In this document: positions 1-10,482 of the stretch, piece by piece
Layout: each line of letters begins with the position of its first letter
Position numbering within the stretch: position 1 is the first letter of the stretch
Assembly (NCBI RefSeq): GCF_004115155.1
Contig: NZ_RDSM01000006.1
Coordinates: forward strand, 1-64,000
Direction of reading: 5' to 3'
DNA from: Granulicella sibirica
GTDB taxonomy: Bacteria; Acidobacteriota; Terriglobia; Terriglobales; Acidobacteriaceae
Length of the DNA: 64,000 nt
Program-made: the position numbers and the translations under genes
The notes under the pieces: generated by a model
What the model was told of the DNA's origin: nothing
The model's input: only the letters and a program-made list of their open reading frames with translations
The model's database searches: none

Positions 1-66
1 AGCCTGAAAGGAAAGACACCCAATCAGGTCCACCTCAACCGCCTGCCAGAAACCATGGCAGCCTAA
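1..66 (+). pseudogene. Transposase C-terminal fragment (integrase-core type)
   Basis: The first 21 codons are open and end at TAA (64-66). The peptide contains GKTPNQVHLNRL, which resembles the end of the integrase core of IS481/IS3-type transposases, where GKTPN-type tails are common. The gene enters from outside the window, so it is not possible to tell whether the full gene is intact. The call rests on a short match. Confidence 0.5.
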
Positions 67-692
67 CCAAGACAGACCCTCCACCTAAGAATCACCGGAA
101 TCTGTTCAAACAAACCGAGCCACCTCTTTGGCTGTTGACGATCGAATTACCGGCCATTTCAAAAGGGTCCGTGGTAGCAAGTGGAGCGCTGTTAATCACT
201 TTAGGCTTTGTACAAGCGTGCAAAAGCTGCTACGAAAGCGTTCGCCGCACCGAGGGCAAGGTGACGCAGGAGGTCGCTGGCTAGGGTGGAGGAGCGATCG
301 AGTTCAGTTAAATGCGAGTAGACCAACAGCCGAAATGCGAATATCGGGCGGGACAAGGCGTCCGGATATGTAAGGTTGCGGACAGATAAACCTACCTAAG
401 GTGTAGAAATAAATATGTTTAAATTTGAACGAATGATGACTGCCTGCCGATAGTTATTGCAGCTAACTATATCGGCGATTGAACGTTCCTAGCATAAGCA
501 AGGGTGTTCTGTCTTAACTCTCTCGCTTTTTGCTTATCTCCTCTGACCTCTTGTTGCGCTGGGCAGTCTTTTTCGCGCTCATCTCTTCACTACGAACGGC
601 GTGACCGGCCTAAACGGGTATCGTTTAGCGCTCGTAGAGAAATTCATCTTGACCGTCACAATGCGTCCCAGTGCTCGCAAGTAGAGGAAATC
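67..692. other. Non-coding stretch before the chemotaxis gene
   Basis: No open frame here looks like a gene. The frame of the following chemotaxis receptor stays open upstream of its ATG from position 504, but that extension has no signal or membrane segment and is low in coding character, so it is taken as leader. No clear terminator or tRNA was seen. Confidence 0.5.
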
Positions 693-2294
693 ATGACCAT
701 TAGCAGGAAGTTGTACTTATCCTTTGGCGCCGCGCTCTCTTTCACCCTCATTCTCGGGATTACAGCATGGGCCTCACTCAGTCATATCGGGAGTCAGATA
801 AAGGTCAGTTCCTCGAGCACGCACAAGCTTGGGCTCGCCGGTGAGATTGCAACCCTGACCAGCAACATGCTCTCTGCGGAACGCGGAATGGTCTCACGCA
901 CTCTATTGAAGGATCAGGACAAGGTCGAGGAATACAACTCCCAATTTCATGACGATGTAGCAAAGCGGCAGGAGATCCTCAAAGAGTATATTTCCGTGTC
1001 GACGAGCGAAAAGGCCAAAGGGCTGCTCCAGGAGCTGATCGATAGCTACGATGCGAGGGTTCAAGCCCACGAAGCTCTCTATAGGCTTGCCAAGGCAGGA
1101 GATGGTGTTGGAGCTGGCGCGCTGCAGGCCAGCACATTGACTGAGATGGCAAAGGCTACCGGTATCAAAGTTCAGGAGCTCAAGCAGATCGCAACCGGGC
1201 AGGTCGCCGAGATCGCCGCCAGCAATCAATCAACAGTAGCGTCCAGTGTGTGGTTGGTCCTGGTGCTGATCATTCTCTCGGCCTGTATTGGTGGGCTTGT
1301 TATTCATATCGTGAGAGGCATCAACGAAGCCCTTACGCAAACTGTCGTCGAACTTTCAGAGGGGGCGGAGCAGATAGCAGCCGCCTCCTCCCAGGTCTCC
1401 GCCTCGAGTCAGTCCTTGGCACAGGGGGCATCGGAACAAGCAGCATCTCTCGAAGAGACGTCCGCCTCCGCCGAAGAGATCAACTCGATGGCTCACAAGA
1501 ACACAGAGAACTCGACGCACATGACTAAGCTGGTGGGAGATTCGGCCTCCGAGTTTGTGAAAGCGAACCGTCAACTCGCTGAGATGATGACAGCGATGAA
1601 TGGAATCAACGAATCGGGCGGAAAGATCGCGAAGATTATCAAAATCATCGATGAGATCGCCTTCCAGACGAACATTCTGGCGTTGAATGCCGCAGTTGAA
1701 GCGGCCCGGGCGGGAGAAGCAGGCATGGGATTCGCTGTCGTGGCCGACGAAGTTCGCAGCCTGGCACAGAGAAGCGCGCAAGCTGCCAAGGATACTGCAA
1801 CACTGATCGAGGACTCCGTGACGAAGGCGGAGGCAGGTAAGACAAAGCTCGGTGGGGTGGTCGCGTCCATCCAACGTATTTCGGGTGAGTTCGCAAGTCT
1901 TGGCACGCTGGTGGATGAAGTGAGCCACGGGAGTAAGGAGCAGTCCACCGGCATTGACCAGATCGGCAAGGCTCTCTCGCAGATGGAGAAGGTGACGCAA
2001 ACTACGGCTGCAAACTCGGAAGAAAGCGCCGCGGCAGCTGAGGAGTTGAATGCACAATCGGAATCGATGAAAGAACTTACGGGACGCCTTAACGGAATGG
2101 TTGGCGCCAGGATGAGCTCCAGTATTAATCCCGTCATCTATCGTACAGAGTCACGCTCGAGGGCAAACTCCCCTGCCAAGCGCGCCCCTGCATTGTCTGG
2201 ACATCTCGCAGCTAAGCTCTCTCCTGCCAAGACAAAGCTAAAGCCATCATCGTCTAAAGAGTTCCCGCTTGAGAGCAACTTTAGCAGCTTCTAG
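693..2294 (+). CDS. Methyl-accepting chemotaxis protein
   Basis: This is a transmembrane chemoreceptor of 533 residues that passes ligand or redox signals to CheA/CheW. A first membrane helix lies at about residues 9-30. It is followed by a helical periplasmic domain of four-helix-bundle type (31-184) and a second membrane helix (about 185-206). A HAMP-like linker and a long cytoplasmic coiled coil come next. The kinase-control tip is at about 321-345 and includes [13 protein letters not shown], the family signature. The ATG at 693 was chosen because it follows a GAGGAAA ribosome site and starts directly at the first membrane helix. The frame is open further upstream without any signal sequence. 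The C-terminus lacks a CheR-docking pentapeptide. No che genes are nearby, so it is an orphan receptor. Confidence 0.93.
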   Translation: MTISRKLYLSFGAALSFTLILGITAWASLSHIGSQIKVSSSSTHKLGLAGEIATLTSNMLSAERGMVSRTLLKDQDKVEEYNSQFHDDVAKRQEILKEYISVSTSEKAKGLLQELIDSYDARVQAHEALYRLAKAGDGVGAGALQASTLTEMAKATGIKVQELKQIATGQVAEIAASNQSTVASSVWLVLVLIILSACIGGLVIHIVRGINEALTQTVVELSEGAEQIAAASSQVSASSQSLAQGASEQAASLEETSASAEEINSMAHKNTENSTHMTKLVGDSASEFVKANRQLAEMMTAMNGINESGGKIAKIIKIIDEIAFQTNILALNAAVEAARAGEAGMGFAVVADEVRSLAQRSAQAAKDTATLIEDSVTKAEAGKTKLGGVVASIQRISGEFASLGTLVDEVSHGSKEQSTGIDQIGKALSQMEKVTQTTAANSEESAAAAEELNAQSESMKELTGRLNGMVGARMSSSINPVIYRTESRSRANSPAKRAPALSGHLAAKLSPAKTKLKPSSSKEFPLESNFSSF

Positions 2295-2323
2295 GACCAG
2301 AGCTGAGGGTTTAGTAGAACCCC

Positions 2324-2821
2324 ATGAACAGCGAGCCGATGAAACCGCCTGAGATGACTATGAACAATGATCCCATCAACTCGTTCGATAAGCTTGGCGA
2401 TTTCCTCGCCGAGTCGAGGGATCTGTCAAAACAGGCTCTCGGATTTAGGAAGACGACTGAGTACAAACAGGTCCTGTTCAATGTGAGCCCGCGATTCGTT
2501 ATCGCAGACCTCTCGCCGCTCGCTTATCTGGATCTTGTTCAGGAAGTTTCTAACGGTCAAGTTCAAGCCGCTGTTGTCATCCTGTATGAGCGTTTACGTC
2601 CCTTGCTTGAATGCAAACACAAATGGCTTCCCCTTGGTCCGGACGCGGATAGCCGGATCCTCAGCCTGAACCTTGGTCTATCGCTCGGCACCACAATACA
2701 CACGTGTAGGTCATGTACGGCATACGGACTTGAAACTGTGGAGGCGTCGCTCCCATTTATTGGAAGAGATGTGGATATGACTATGGGTTCGAGTGGACGG
2801 TTGGATCGTAAAGACCCGTAG
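2324..2821 (+). CDS. Hypothetical protein following the chemoreceptor
   Basis: This is a 165-residue protein of unknown function, 29 bases after the chemoreceptor on the same strand, so the two may be co-transcribed. It has no signal peptide or membrane helix. The middle is hydrophobic and looks folded (VSPRFVIADLSPLAYLDLV). The second half carries CKHKW and HTCRSC, which could bind a metal, but this is only a pattern. No family was recognised. Codon use is like that of the receptor, which supports a real gene. Confidence 0.6.
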   Translation: MNSEPMKPPEMTMNNDPINSFDKLGDFLAESRDLSKQALGFRKTTEYKQVLFNVSPRFVIADLSPLAYLDLVQEVSNGQVQAAVVILYERLRPLLECKHKWLPLGPDADSRILSLNLGLSLGTTIHTCRSCTAYGLETVEASLPFIGRDVDMTMGSSGRLDRKDP

Positions 2822-2985
2822 GGCGCCAGCGCATGGGTCGGCAATAACATTTTTGACGCTCGCAACCAAGTTTTTTTGTCTGTCAGGCCGCGCCACGGAA
2901 GTAAAATAAACTTCCTGTTCGCCATCTTCTACCGTAGGCAGACCTATTACGGCTTAGCCGTTCGCGCAAAGAAAGAGGTCTCGAT

Positions 2986-3462
2986 TTGCCGCCCCACAAG
3001 ACGATTAGGTTGCGGTCAAAGATCTGGCGCGAGTTCGTTCCAGAGCCCAAGTTATGGCAGTGCTGCGCGATGTTTGTGTTCATCACCATCGTGGTTTTTG
3101 CATCAGAGATGCTCTTCGTCCGCATCGCGTTTTTCGAAGATCGATGGGCTGTGTGGTGGCCAGGCAACGGCATCGCCATGGGAACGCTATTGTTGATTCG
3201 GCGTCGCCACCGGCCTTGGGTTTTGACAGAAGCTCACGAATCGCTCGGCCTTTGGCTCAGTCGTGAAATTATGAAGAGGTGTGGCTCGTCAATGCAGGTG
3301 CGGAGCGCCGTGCAACGCGGCACCGTCTTTCATCTTTCTCTCGAGCGTGTAGACCCTGAAAGCAGTGACGGGGAAAAGGGAAAGGGTATCAATGCAGCAA
3401 AATCTCATTTGGCCAAAAGTTACCACTTGACCGAGAACTCATCCTTTACCTTGGTCCGCTGA
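2986..3462 (+). pseudogene. MASE1 histidine kinase with its middle deleted
   Basis: One open frame of 158 codons (TTG start at 2986) joins two ends of a sensor kinase. Residues 1-70 look like the start of a MASE1 membrane sensor, with hydrophobic helices and the MASE1-like WWPGNGIAMGTLLL. From about residue 85 it becomes the end of a kinase ATPase domain (LGLWLSREIM, then TVFHLSLE), which matches the same place in the intact kinase at 48369-49988 (LGLWLSKEIM). The rest of MASE1, the PAS and dimerisation domains, the phosphorylated histidine and most of the ATP site are missing. The likely cause is an in-frame deletion of more than 1 kb. The product could still be a small membrane protein but cannot be a kinase. 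Confidence 0.7.
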
Positions 3463-3599
3463 TCGCAGGGGCACTGCAGCCAGTCAATCTTATCGAGTAT
3501 TCGCGAGGCAGAATCAGGATTCTTACCGCGAAAGACTCAAAACCGCCGCGTCCGATTGCCACCGCAGCAAGGACCTCGCCACGAAGTTATACGGCTATC

Positions 3600-4118
3600 C
3601 TATCTAGGGCCGGTGATGACAGCACCATGGTGCAGGGTTAGGCTCACGCTTGCGGTCTGTCCGGCGACCACATGGACCTGCGGCGGCGAAGCGATGAGGC
3701 TCTCAAGCCGCTCTTCGGAGAGAGAGAAGTCCATGGCTGCCGCTGCGCCGGGAGTGATGTAGCCAGGTTTGAGCGCTGCCACGAGGTAGTCTCCTTCCGG
3801 AGCCTCCATGTGGAAGCTGCCATCCATCCCGGAGGTTCCGTAGACGCGCTGGACGCGCCGATCCCGTTGCGGTGAAAAGCCAAGCGGAATTGGCTGGTTC
3901 TGGGCTGGTTTTACATCCGCCTTCGACGGAATTGCAACAATATTTATCTTTGCAAAGCGTACGGGCAACCGTGTCTCGCCGTCGTAGACGAGCCCTGTGA
4001 CGGAGCCGGTGAGTGCGACAGAGCTTTCGGGAGCTGCCGCTGGCGATTGGGGATGCGCCGAGTCCACGGAGAGGGTTGCAAGAAAAGCGAGCACGAGAAT
4101 TGGCTTCGAACGGCTCAT
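3600..4118 (-). pseudogene. Secreted carboxypeptidase-regulatory-like protein, truncated
   Basis: This is a 172-residue product with an N-terminal signal peptide (KPILVLAFLATLSVDSAH). It is followed by a beta-sandwich domain of the carboxypeptidase regulatory type (GSVTGLVYDGETRLPVRFA, and later GMDGSFHMEAPEGDYLVAA). Such proteins are common secreted proteins in Acidobacteria. In that family the segment SLTLHHGAVITG is followed by another repeat of the fold. Here it stops two residues later at TAG, so the C-terminal part is probably lost. It lies among other broken genes. A palindrome that could be an operator lies about 115 bases upstream of its start. Confidence 0.6.
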
Positions 4119-4234
4119 CGAAGGAGAGTGTACATCCGGCTTGGATTCCGGGTTTCTACTTGCCTGCCCGCTGGACGTACATTCCTGGAAACGACGTGAA
4201 TCGAGGAAGGGAACTGCGGACCTGCCGAGTCGGT

Positions 4235-4266
4235 TACTACAACATAAAGGACGTTATGTTGTAGTA
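4235..4266. promoter_or_regulatory. 13-bp perfect inverted repeat, possible operator
   Basis: Arms 4235-4247 (TACTACAACATAA) and 4254-4266 are exact reverse complements, with a six-base spacer. It lies between two divergent genes, 117 bases from one start and 32 bases from the other. The TACTACA/TGTAGTA ends resemble BlaI/MecI operator half-sites, but the arms are longer and the spacing is not the usual one, so the regulator is a guess. No run of T follows, so a terminator is unlikely. Confidence 0.5.
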
Positions 4267-4297
4267 CGTCCACATGCCGGCTTGGTACCCTGAAGCC

Positions 4298-4576
4298 ATG
4301 GAATACCATCTTCTGATCACAAGCGTGATCGAGACCACCAAAGAGGGCCGCGAGCTCAGAAGCAACATCACTTCCGTCTTAGCCGAAGCAGAACTGGGCC
4401 AGCAACTCTACACCGGGCAGGCCGATCTGTTTTTCGGCCAGCTTCTCGATGCGTCAGCCGAGCAGATTCTCTATTTCAAGTTCGCCCCCGGAGTGGAAGT
4501 TGTTTTCAGGGGCTTACGCTATCAGTTTGAAGAGCTCGCAGAGAGTGGAGCGTTTAAGCTCGTGCGGAGGGTCTGA
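4298..4576 (+). CDS. Small hypothetical protein next to an integrase remnant
   Basis: A 92-residue soluble protein of unknown function. The ATG at 4298 (start MEYHLLITSV) is chosen over an ATG eight codons upstream because the upstream codons are unlike the rest. The sequence is alpha/beta in character, with no motif I recognise. Its stop lies one base before the start of the integrase remnant, so the two were probably an operon and both may be left from one mobile element. Confidence 0.5.
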   Translation: MEYHLLITSVIETTKEGRELRSNITSVLAEAELGQQLYTGQADLFFGQLLDASAEQILYFKFAPGVEVVFRGLRYQFEELAESGAFKLVRRV

Positions 4577-4577
4577 C

Positions 4578-4811
4578 ATGGATTTGGTTCCGGGATCGGC
4601 GAGAGTCGACGGGCTTGTCACTCCCGCGCTGATTGCCGGGGCAGAGAAGTGCGCCGCCTGGCGATTTTTCGAGTTTTTCACCTTGAACATCCGCAACCCG
4701 AATACGCTGGCAGCGTACGGTCGCGCCATCAGATCGTTTCTGCGCTGGCGTGAGGACCGAGGCATCTCCAAGTTGCACCAGATCCAGCCGGTTCACATTG
4801 CCGGCTATGGA
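4578..4811 (+). pseudogene. Tyrosine recombinase N-terminal fragment
   Basis: About 78 codons resemble the N-terminal SAM-like DNA-binding domain of phage-type integrases: FFTLNIRNPNTLAAYGRAIR, then FLRWREDRGI and LHQIQPVHIAGY. After residue 78 the resemblance stops at once, although the frame stays open to 5075 with sequence of no coding character. The whole catalytic domain (R..HxxR..Y) is missing. It is a remnant of an integrated element, fitting the broken genes on both sides. Confidence 0.65.
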
Positions 4812-5488
4812 GTTCCTGCTGTTCGTTTTCTTCGAATAAACGAGCAAGGCGGATGTATAGGACTGCAGTTCCCGTACCCGGTGGCGAGAAACTTTCTCCA
4901 CTGCATCTGCCGCTCTCATGCGGGTTCCTTCGTCTGTTTCGAACAAGCAGTGCACCAAAGCAGGGACAAGCCTAGGTATGCGAAGCACCGTCTCAACTAC
5001 CTGGGCGACGTTTCCCACAGTACGGTGATCTCCTTCTCGCAGGCGAACAAATATGCGTTGAAGTCCGCATGGTAAACATGCTTAGCCCCAACCGCAGCGT
5101 AAGTCCTCAGAAATGTGTTCCTTACCATTCAATCCAAGGGCTTCCACTCGCTAGCCTTTCCCTAATTTTCCTAAAGGCAGACCTGCACGGCTCCGGATGC
5201 AAAGGTTCTGAAGGTGCAGCCTCGGGAACAACGAGAGCGCCTCGTTGGGGTCACCACACCAAAGTTCAAAATCGCACGGCAAGGCCCGTCGCCCAAACCT
5301 ATCGCCATCGAAAAGCAATCGCAATAGGCTTTTGCAAGCCCTTTAATGCTGCGTTGTCATCGGCAAGCCTTCCACAAACGTTCGATGCTGTTGAAGACTC
5401 TTCGTTTGAAGTGGCTTTGCGGGGGCGAGTCCACCCGCTGAACATCAGCCATCTTCTGGCCTTTACGCCGACAAGCTCTTGGTACCAG
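4812..5488. other. Stretch without a recognisable gene
   Basis: The frame that follows the integrase fragment stays open to 5075 but looks like read-through of non-coding sequence. Other open frames here have no recognisable product. A small hairpin is formed by CAACGAG (5229-5235) and CTCGTTG (5241-5247). The 30 bases after it resemble a segment at 32633-32665. Confidence 0.4.
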
Positions 5489-8385
5489 TTAATGCGACAG
5501 TTCCAGATTTATCTCTTCTGCCAAAATTGATTCGACCGTCGCTGCCACTACGCGATTCCTTCCGCTTCGTTTGGCCGCATACAAAGCTTTGTCCGCCGCG
5601 GCCACCAGTGCGTCGGGGGTCATCCAGCCTCCTATTGTTGCCGTTGCGATGCCGATGCTGACGGTGAGAAAAGGGGCGACTGGAGATGCTCGATGTGGCA
5701 ACTGAAGCGTTTCAATGGCTAGTCGTACTGACTCTGCAAGCTGCTCGGCACTCTCGGCTGAGGTATCCGCGAGGATGACGGCAAACTCCTCACCACCGTA
5801 ACGCGCGGCCAAGTCCGTCTGCCGTTTGGCCAGGCGTGTTAGTTCTACCGCAACAATGGTCAGATATTTATCGCCTTGCTGGTGTCCCTGCGAATCGTTG
5901 AGTGCTTTGAAGTGATCCACATCCAGCATCAGAAGACTCACAGGGAGATAGTTCTTGTCATCCGCGCGCATTCCTCCTCCAGTTTGTGGTTGAACACACG
6001 CCGGTTGGCCAACCCGGTGAGCGTATCGGTGAAGGAAAGCCGCTGCAATTCCTGATTTGCCTTGAGTAACTCCTGCGTCTTTTCGTCGACTATTCGTACT
6101 AGTTCACGCTCACGCTTCTTCGCGCGCGCCATGCGCCAGCGGATCATCGTCGCTACCACGGAGCAGGGCATGAGCGCGCAAATACTAAGGAACCACCATG
6201 ACAAGTACCACGGAGGGAGAATGACAAACGGGAACTCGGCCCGATTTCCCTTCCAATCGCGATCGCCGTCCTTGGCTTCCACTTGCAGCCGGTACGCGCC
6301 TGCGGCCAATCGGGCAAACTGCAGCTTTCTTTCGGTCGTCTCCGTCCATGCCTGACCGCCACTAAGTCGGTAGCGGAAGAGAACTGCCGTCTGTTTTTGA
6401 GCGCCTGGTGTTGCATATTGGGCAGTCAGTGAGTTGGACGCAGCGCCAAAATGTGGGTCGCTCAGACCAGAGACATCCGTCTTCCCCATGATGAGATGGG
6501 TAAAAACGACTTCAGGCGGCATCTCGAGTGAATTGCGTGGATGCGACTTGAAGCTGGAGAGTCCTCCGGAGGTTCCGATCCAGACAGTACCGTTGGCTCC
6601 TGCGGCAAATCCATGCAGATCGCAGTCGTCCCAGCTCAGCCCATCACGAATGTCATAGTGGCCCCAGCGGGTTCCGTCCCAGGTGTCTACTCCCCGCTCC
6701 GTGCCGGCCCACAGCCGCCCCTGTGCGTCAAAATCGAGGAAATAGATTAGGCCGGTCGTACCGGGTCTTTGTATACCCTTGTCGATCTTCATGCCACCAG
6801 CGGAGGGTTGCAGACGGTCAATGCCGCCACCAAGGCGATACCCTACCCAGATGACACCATTCCCACCGGCTCCGAGTGCCGATACCTCCTTGTTGCTCAA
6901 TCCATCGGCGGCAAGGCTCTTCCAAACACCGTTCACGCAATCAAACAGCCCGCCGTCCCCGCCGGCCCAGATGGTACCGTCGCTTGCCTCGGCAATTGCC
7001 CAGAAACGGTTCGCGGGCAGTCCAGTGATGCGCGCAAACCGCTCGTAGGGAGCCGTTGACACAAATAACCCAGCTTCTGTAGCCACCCAGAGCCGATGCA
7101 GCCGATCAAAGCGCAAGGAGTAAGCGTCTTTGGCGCTAAATCCTTGCTTTTCATCGAACCAAGTCACTCTGCCGTCTGCAGATCGCATACGAGCTGCGCC
7201 ATGGCCTTCCGTACCAACCCACGCGTCGCCATTCGGAGCGGCCTGAACGCTATGGACGGCGGGACTGCCGAGACTCGCGACTCTTGTCCACGCCATGGCG
7301 AAACCCCGCGTCCGACCTAGAAACATCCCCCCTTCCGTGCCGACTAACAGCGATCCGTCGGCGCGCGGCAGTATCTCGTAGACTAGATCGCTACCCAAAC
7401 CACTGGCGCTGGTATAAGATGTCCAGTCCCCATATCCGCGCCACTGGGCGAGCCCGCGACCCGCCAAACCAACCCAGAGGGAGTGTTGACGGTCCTCGAG
7501 GACTGAATAAACGGTTCCTCTGAGGCCATTGGAGCGATCGATCTTCTGCCAGCCGTCATTGTCTCGGAGCAGAAGTCCTTCTGCGGAAGGAAGTAAGATT
7601 CGCCCTTCCTCGTCGGTACCGGCGATACCACCAAGGGCATCGACAGGAATAGGCAGATCCGGCCTGCGAAACTTGGTTTTCCCTACTTGCAACTCAAACG
7701 CGCCAAGCTTTCGTTCCCACACCCAGACATTTCCGCCGTGATCTTTTCGAATCGTGAGAGTAGAGCGTTCCGGAAGTCCAGAGTCTTTCCCAAAGATCGT
7801 TGTACTCTTCGAATCCATGCGACAGAGCTCCAGTCCGCAGCCGTACCAGACTGTGTCGCCATCCACGAGTACTCCAAAAGCGCCCGTCCCTCTAACCTGG
7901 GCTGGCTGCGGGATCACTCTGGCCTCAAATCCATCATTGTGGACGGCGATCGAGAGCACCACAAGACCAGAGTCCGTTCCGATATAGGTGTGGCCTTTAC
8001 CATCCGCTTGGATACCTTGCGCCCAACTCACGGACTTGAAGGCGACGTTGAGCTTTTCGAAGTGGTTGCCGTGCAGATTGTAGAGCCCAAACTTGCCGCC
8101 AACGAGCAAGGTGCCGTCGGGAGCCTCGCCCAGTCCTGCGGCTGAGGAGGACGGTATCCCCTGATTGGGTCCGAACTCTTCAAACCGCTCTCCGTCGTAA
8201 CGAAATATCCCATTTTCAGTGCTGACCCATATAAAACCAATGCGGTCTTGATAGATTTCTCTGATCGTAAGGTTCGTAAGACCTTCGCTGGCTCCGAGAT
8301 AACGAAAGCCGTATTCCTGAGCCTGCATTATTCCGGTAGCGAATATAAGCAGTGCCAGGACGATCGCGTTTTGGATGAAATTCAT
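5489..8385 (-). pseudogene. Propeller sensor diguanylate cyclase, frameshifted in GGDEF
   Basis: This is a large sensor enzyme that would make cyclic di-GMP. From the ATG at 8385 it has a signal peptide (MNFIQNAIVLALLIFATGIM), then many ligand-binding-type propeller repeats (IGFIWVSTENGIFRYDG, HSLWVGLAGRGLAQW and others). A Y_Y_Y-like beta domain, one membrane helix near WYLSWWFLSICALM, and a GGDEF domain follow. The frame breaks at about 5950-5965. One frame reads TDTLTGLANRRVFNHKLEEE and reaches TGA at 5938. The next frame takes over with LPVSLLMLDVDHFK and continues through the active site RYGGEEFAVIL to 5489. A single-base change within a GC-alternating run would restore one protein of about 960 residues. 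The catalytic GGEEF is intact. The frame is open upstream to 8580, but the signal peptide fixes the start at 8385. Confidence 0.85.
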
Positions 8386-9097
8386 TGTGAAATCACTATC
8401 GGCTTGTGGGGTTTGGGGGGCTATACGGTCCAGTAACTTTCGTAAGCGCGAACCGCGGGACTGGAACTGAATACTTCTAGTTGCCGGTCCCAAGAAAATT
8501 GGGATAACAGCGGCCGCGGAAGATGTCTTCTCCGGCACCCGCTGGCTGAGCGCATCGATCCCCTCCTCTTGAGTCCCCAATGCGATAACATTTAACGCGA
8601 GTTGTTAGGGAAGAAGGAGCAGCTCGACGCCTGCGCTCAGGAAGAAGCGCAACGCGATCCGAGACCGAATAAGACAGTGGACTCCCTTCAAAACACAATG
8701 CGTGTTCTCCTCGCAGAGGAGAACCTTACATAAGGCGTCTCTGTTATCAGGCGGCTACGGATCACGGGCAGCTTGGCTTTTAAGAAGTATTCGGGACCGC
8801 ACTGTAAAGGTAACCGCTTCACATGAGTTGGTCTGTCCCTAACATGACTTAGGCATGTACAACTTTATGGGCGAGTGCAGTTCAGATCGGAAGATATCTT
8901 TGAGATCACTCTTTGCGCTCCGTCACCCTGTTCCAAGCAAGACCTTTAGTGGAAGAAGCGGTACGTTGATGTCCAAATGGCTTCTCGTTGTTGGCGGAGG
9001 CCGATCCGATCGACGCAAGGGTTCTCAAGTATTTTGCGGAACCAGCTAATCCGCCCTGTCGGTCCGGTAAAGGCCCCAAACTGGCGAGCTATCATGC
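8386..9097. other. Intergenic stretch with one hairpin
   Basis: No gene is recognised. A hairpin with 8-base arms (GTTCTCCT at 8704-8711, AGGAGAAC at 8717-8724) has no T run and is not a clear terminator. An open frame at 8855-9049 has no family resemblance and is not annotated. Confidence 0.4.
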
Positions 9098-9671
9098 TTG
9101 GAACCGAGTCGAGTGGATATACTCGGAGGCCTGCGACTGAAGTCGAATCCGATAACGATATCGGCAATTTCAGGAAGCCTTCCGTGCTCAATCACAAACA
9201 CTGCGCTCCTGCGGGCGGCGGCGCTTATCGCTCCGTCGCAAATAGATATTATTCTGCACGAAGAGATGGAACAAGTCCCAGCTTTCAATCCTGATCTCGA
9301 CTTCCCCCCGGTCCCTAATCCCGGTTGAGCGCTTCCGCACCGCATTGCAAGAGGCTTCGGCGGTACTTTTTCCAACTCATGAATATGCCCATGGTCTTCC
9401 CGGATCTCTCAAAAACACTTCGGACTGGGTTGTTGGAAGTGGAGAACTGTCCGGTAAGCCAGTCGCACTGATCAACGCTTCAACTCGTGCGGAACTTGCG
9501 CAAGCATCCTTAGGAGAAGTCTTGAAGACGATCAATGCTTGTCTTCCTTCGGATACGGAGACAACGCGTACCCTCTTGGGTAGGACCTTCGATGCCTCTG
9601 AGATCGCCGAAAATCCCGAGGTTGCAGCTCTCATCGAGTTGTCAATTCAGAAAATTGCAAGCAGCTTGTAG
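9098..9671 (+). pseudogene. NADPH-dependent FMN reductase, frameshifted
   Basis: A flavodoxin-fold FMN reductase that would use NAD(P)H to reduce FMN or quinones. The first frame reads ISAISGSLPCSITNTALL, matching the FMN phosphate loop, and continues to PAFNPDLDF before TGA at 9326-9328. The second frame reads VERFRTALQEASAVLF (ERFR from 9327), then EYAHGLPGSLKNTSDWVVGS, the family's second flavin loop, and ends at 9671. The shift lies between 9303 and 9323, next to a run of six C; loss of one C there would join both parts. Together they give about 185 residues, the normal family length. The start is uncertain, as only TTG (9098) is available upstream. Confidence 0.8.
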
Positions 9672-9911
9672 AGCACCCGGATTCCACGACATCGCTCCTT
9701 TTGTTGTGAGGCCATATCTGCCTCTTGGGTTCATAAACCAAAGAGCACCCCGGATCGCATTAGAAGATGTATGGAATCAATCTCCAGGGTGCGTCGCATG
9801 TAGTCCCGGTAGGGCATCCCCAAATCTTGAGCGTCTGCCTGTTCTTCAATGTGAATGAGGTTGGTTAGCTGCTCAATCGCCCGTCGACACTTCGGTGGGC
9901 TCGTCGCTTAG
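9672..9911. other. Short intergenic region with a weak minus-strand open frame
   Basis: On the minus strand a frame without a good start codon is open from about 9907 down to 9747 and contains RAIEQLTNLIHIEEQAD. It has coding-like composition but no family was recognised. It could be the tail of a lost gene. Confidence 0.3.
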
Positions 9912-10220
9912 TCATCTCCAGAGGTTATGTTCGCGCGGCCGACCTCCCATCATGTACATACCCGCCGCCAAGCCGAGCGCCTGGAAGATGGAGCGGACGG
10001 CGTCGAAGGACGCTACGATCTGGGGAAGCGCTGGAGAATGAGCCCAGAAGACGAACTCGCAAAATCCCTGTGCGATCATAACCAGGATTGTAGGCAGGAA
10101 GAAGGCCAGGACAAGCCAAATGAAGCCAGGGTCGTGTGTCTGGCGGTGTTTGCGCGCAGCTACGAGACCGACCAATACGTAAGCGAATACTGTCAACCAA
10201 GAGAAAAGATCGTGCAGCAT
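9912..10220 (-). CDS. Small inner-membrane protein of unknown function
   Basis: This 102-residue protein has three likely membrane helices: WLTVFAYVLVGLVAA near the N-terminus, FIWLVLAFFLPTILVMIAQG in the middle, and a third near AVRSIFQALGLAAGMYMMG. Positive residues (RKHRQTHD) follow the first helix. No family is recognised. It points away from the ABC operon and is probably transcribed alone. The reading frame on the opposite strand is arginine-rich and looks like a shadow. Confidence 0.6.
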   Translation of the reverse strand: MLHDLFSWLTVFAYVLVGLVAARKHRQTHDPGFIWLVLAFFLPTILVMIAQGFCEFVFWAHSPALPQIVASFDAVRSIFQALGLAAGMYMMGGRPREHNLWR

Positions 10221-10482
10221 AATCCACCCCGCGTGTAGAGGTTACTCCAAACCGATCTCCCTACGGCAGTGGGCGAGCGGTGCTCCCATCATACTGACTA
10301 ATTCGATCGTTTCCTTTGCACCGTTAGAGCCTGGAAAGTCCATATAGGCGACGTCGAGGTTTCCGAATCAACGGAACGCTGTCGTATTCGGCTGAAACGG
10401 AGGTTTCAGAGAAACAGCCCATAGATCCGGCCAAGAGAACTTGGTTGCCATGAGGACAAACATGCAACCATTTACAAGCGGT

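Noticed and set aside
1356-2137. Long minus-strand frames under the chemoreceptor
   Set aside because: They lie antisense to a conserved signalling domain and are rich in arginine, cysteine and serine with no domain.
4812-5075. Continuation of the integrase frame to 5075 as a full gene
   Set aside because: Resemblance stops at residue 78, and the catalytic domain is absent; the rest reads like non-coding sequence.
5938-5971. Programmed frameshift in the GGDEF gene
   Set aside because: No slippery heptamer or downstream hairpin is evident, so an accidental indel is the simpler view.
8477-9049. Open frames in the gap before the FMN reductase
   Set aside because: No domain, poor start sites and coding character like random sequence.
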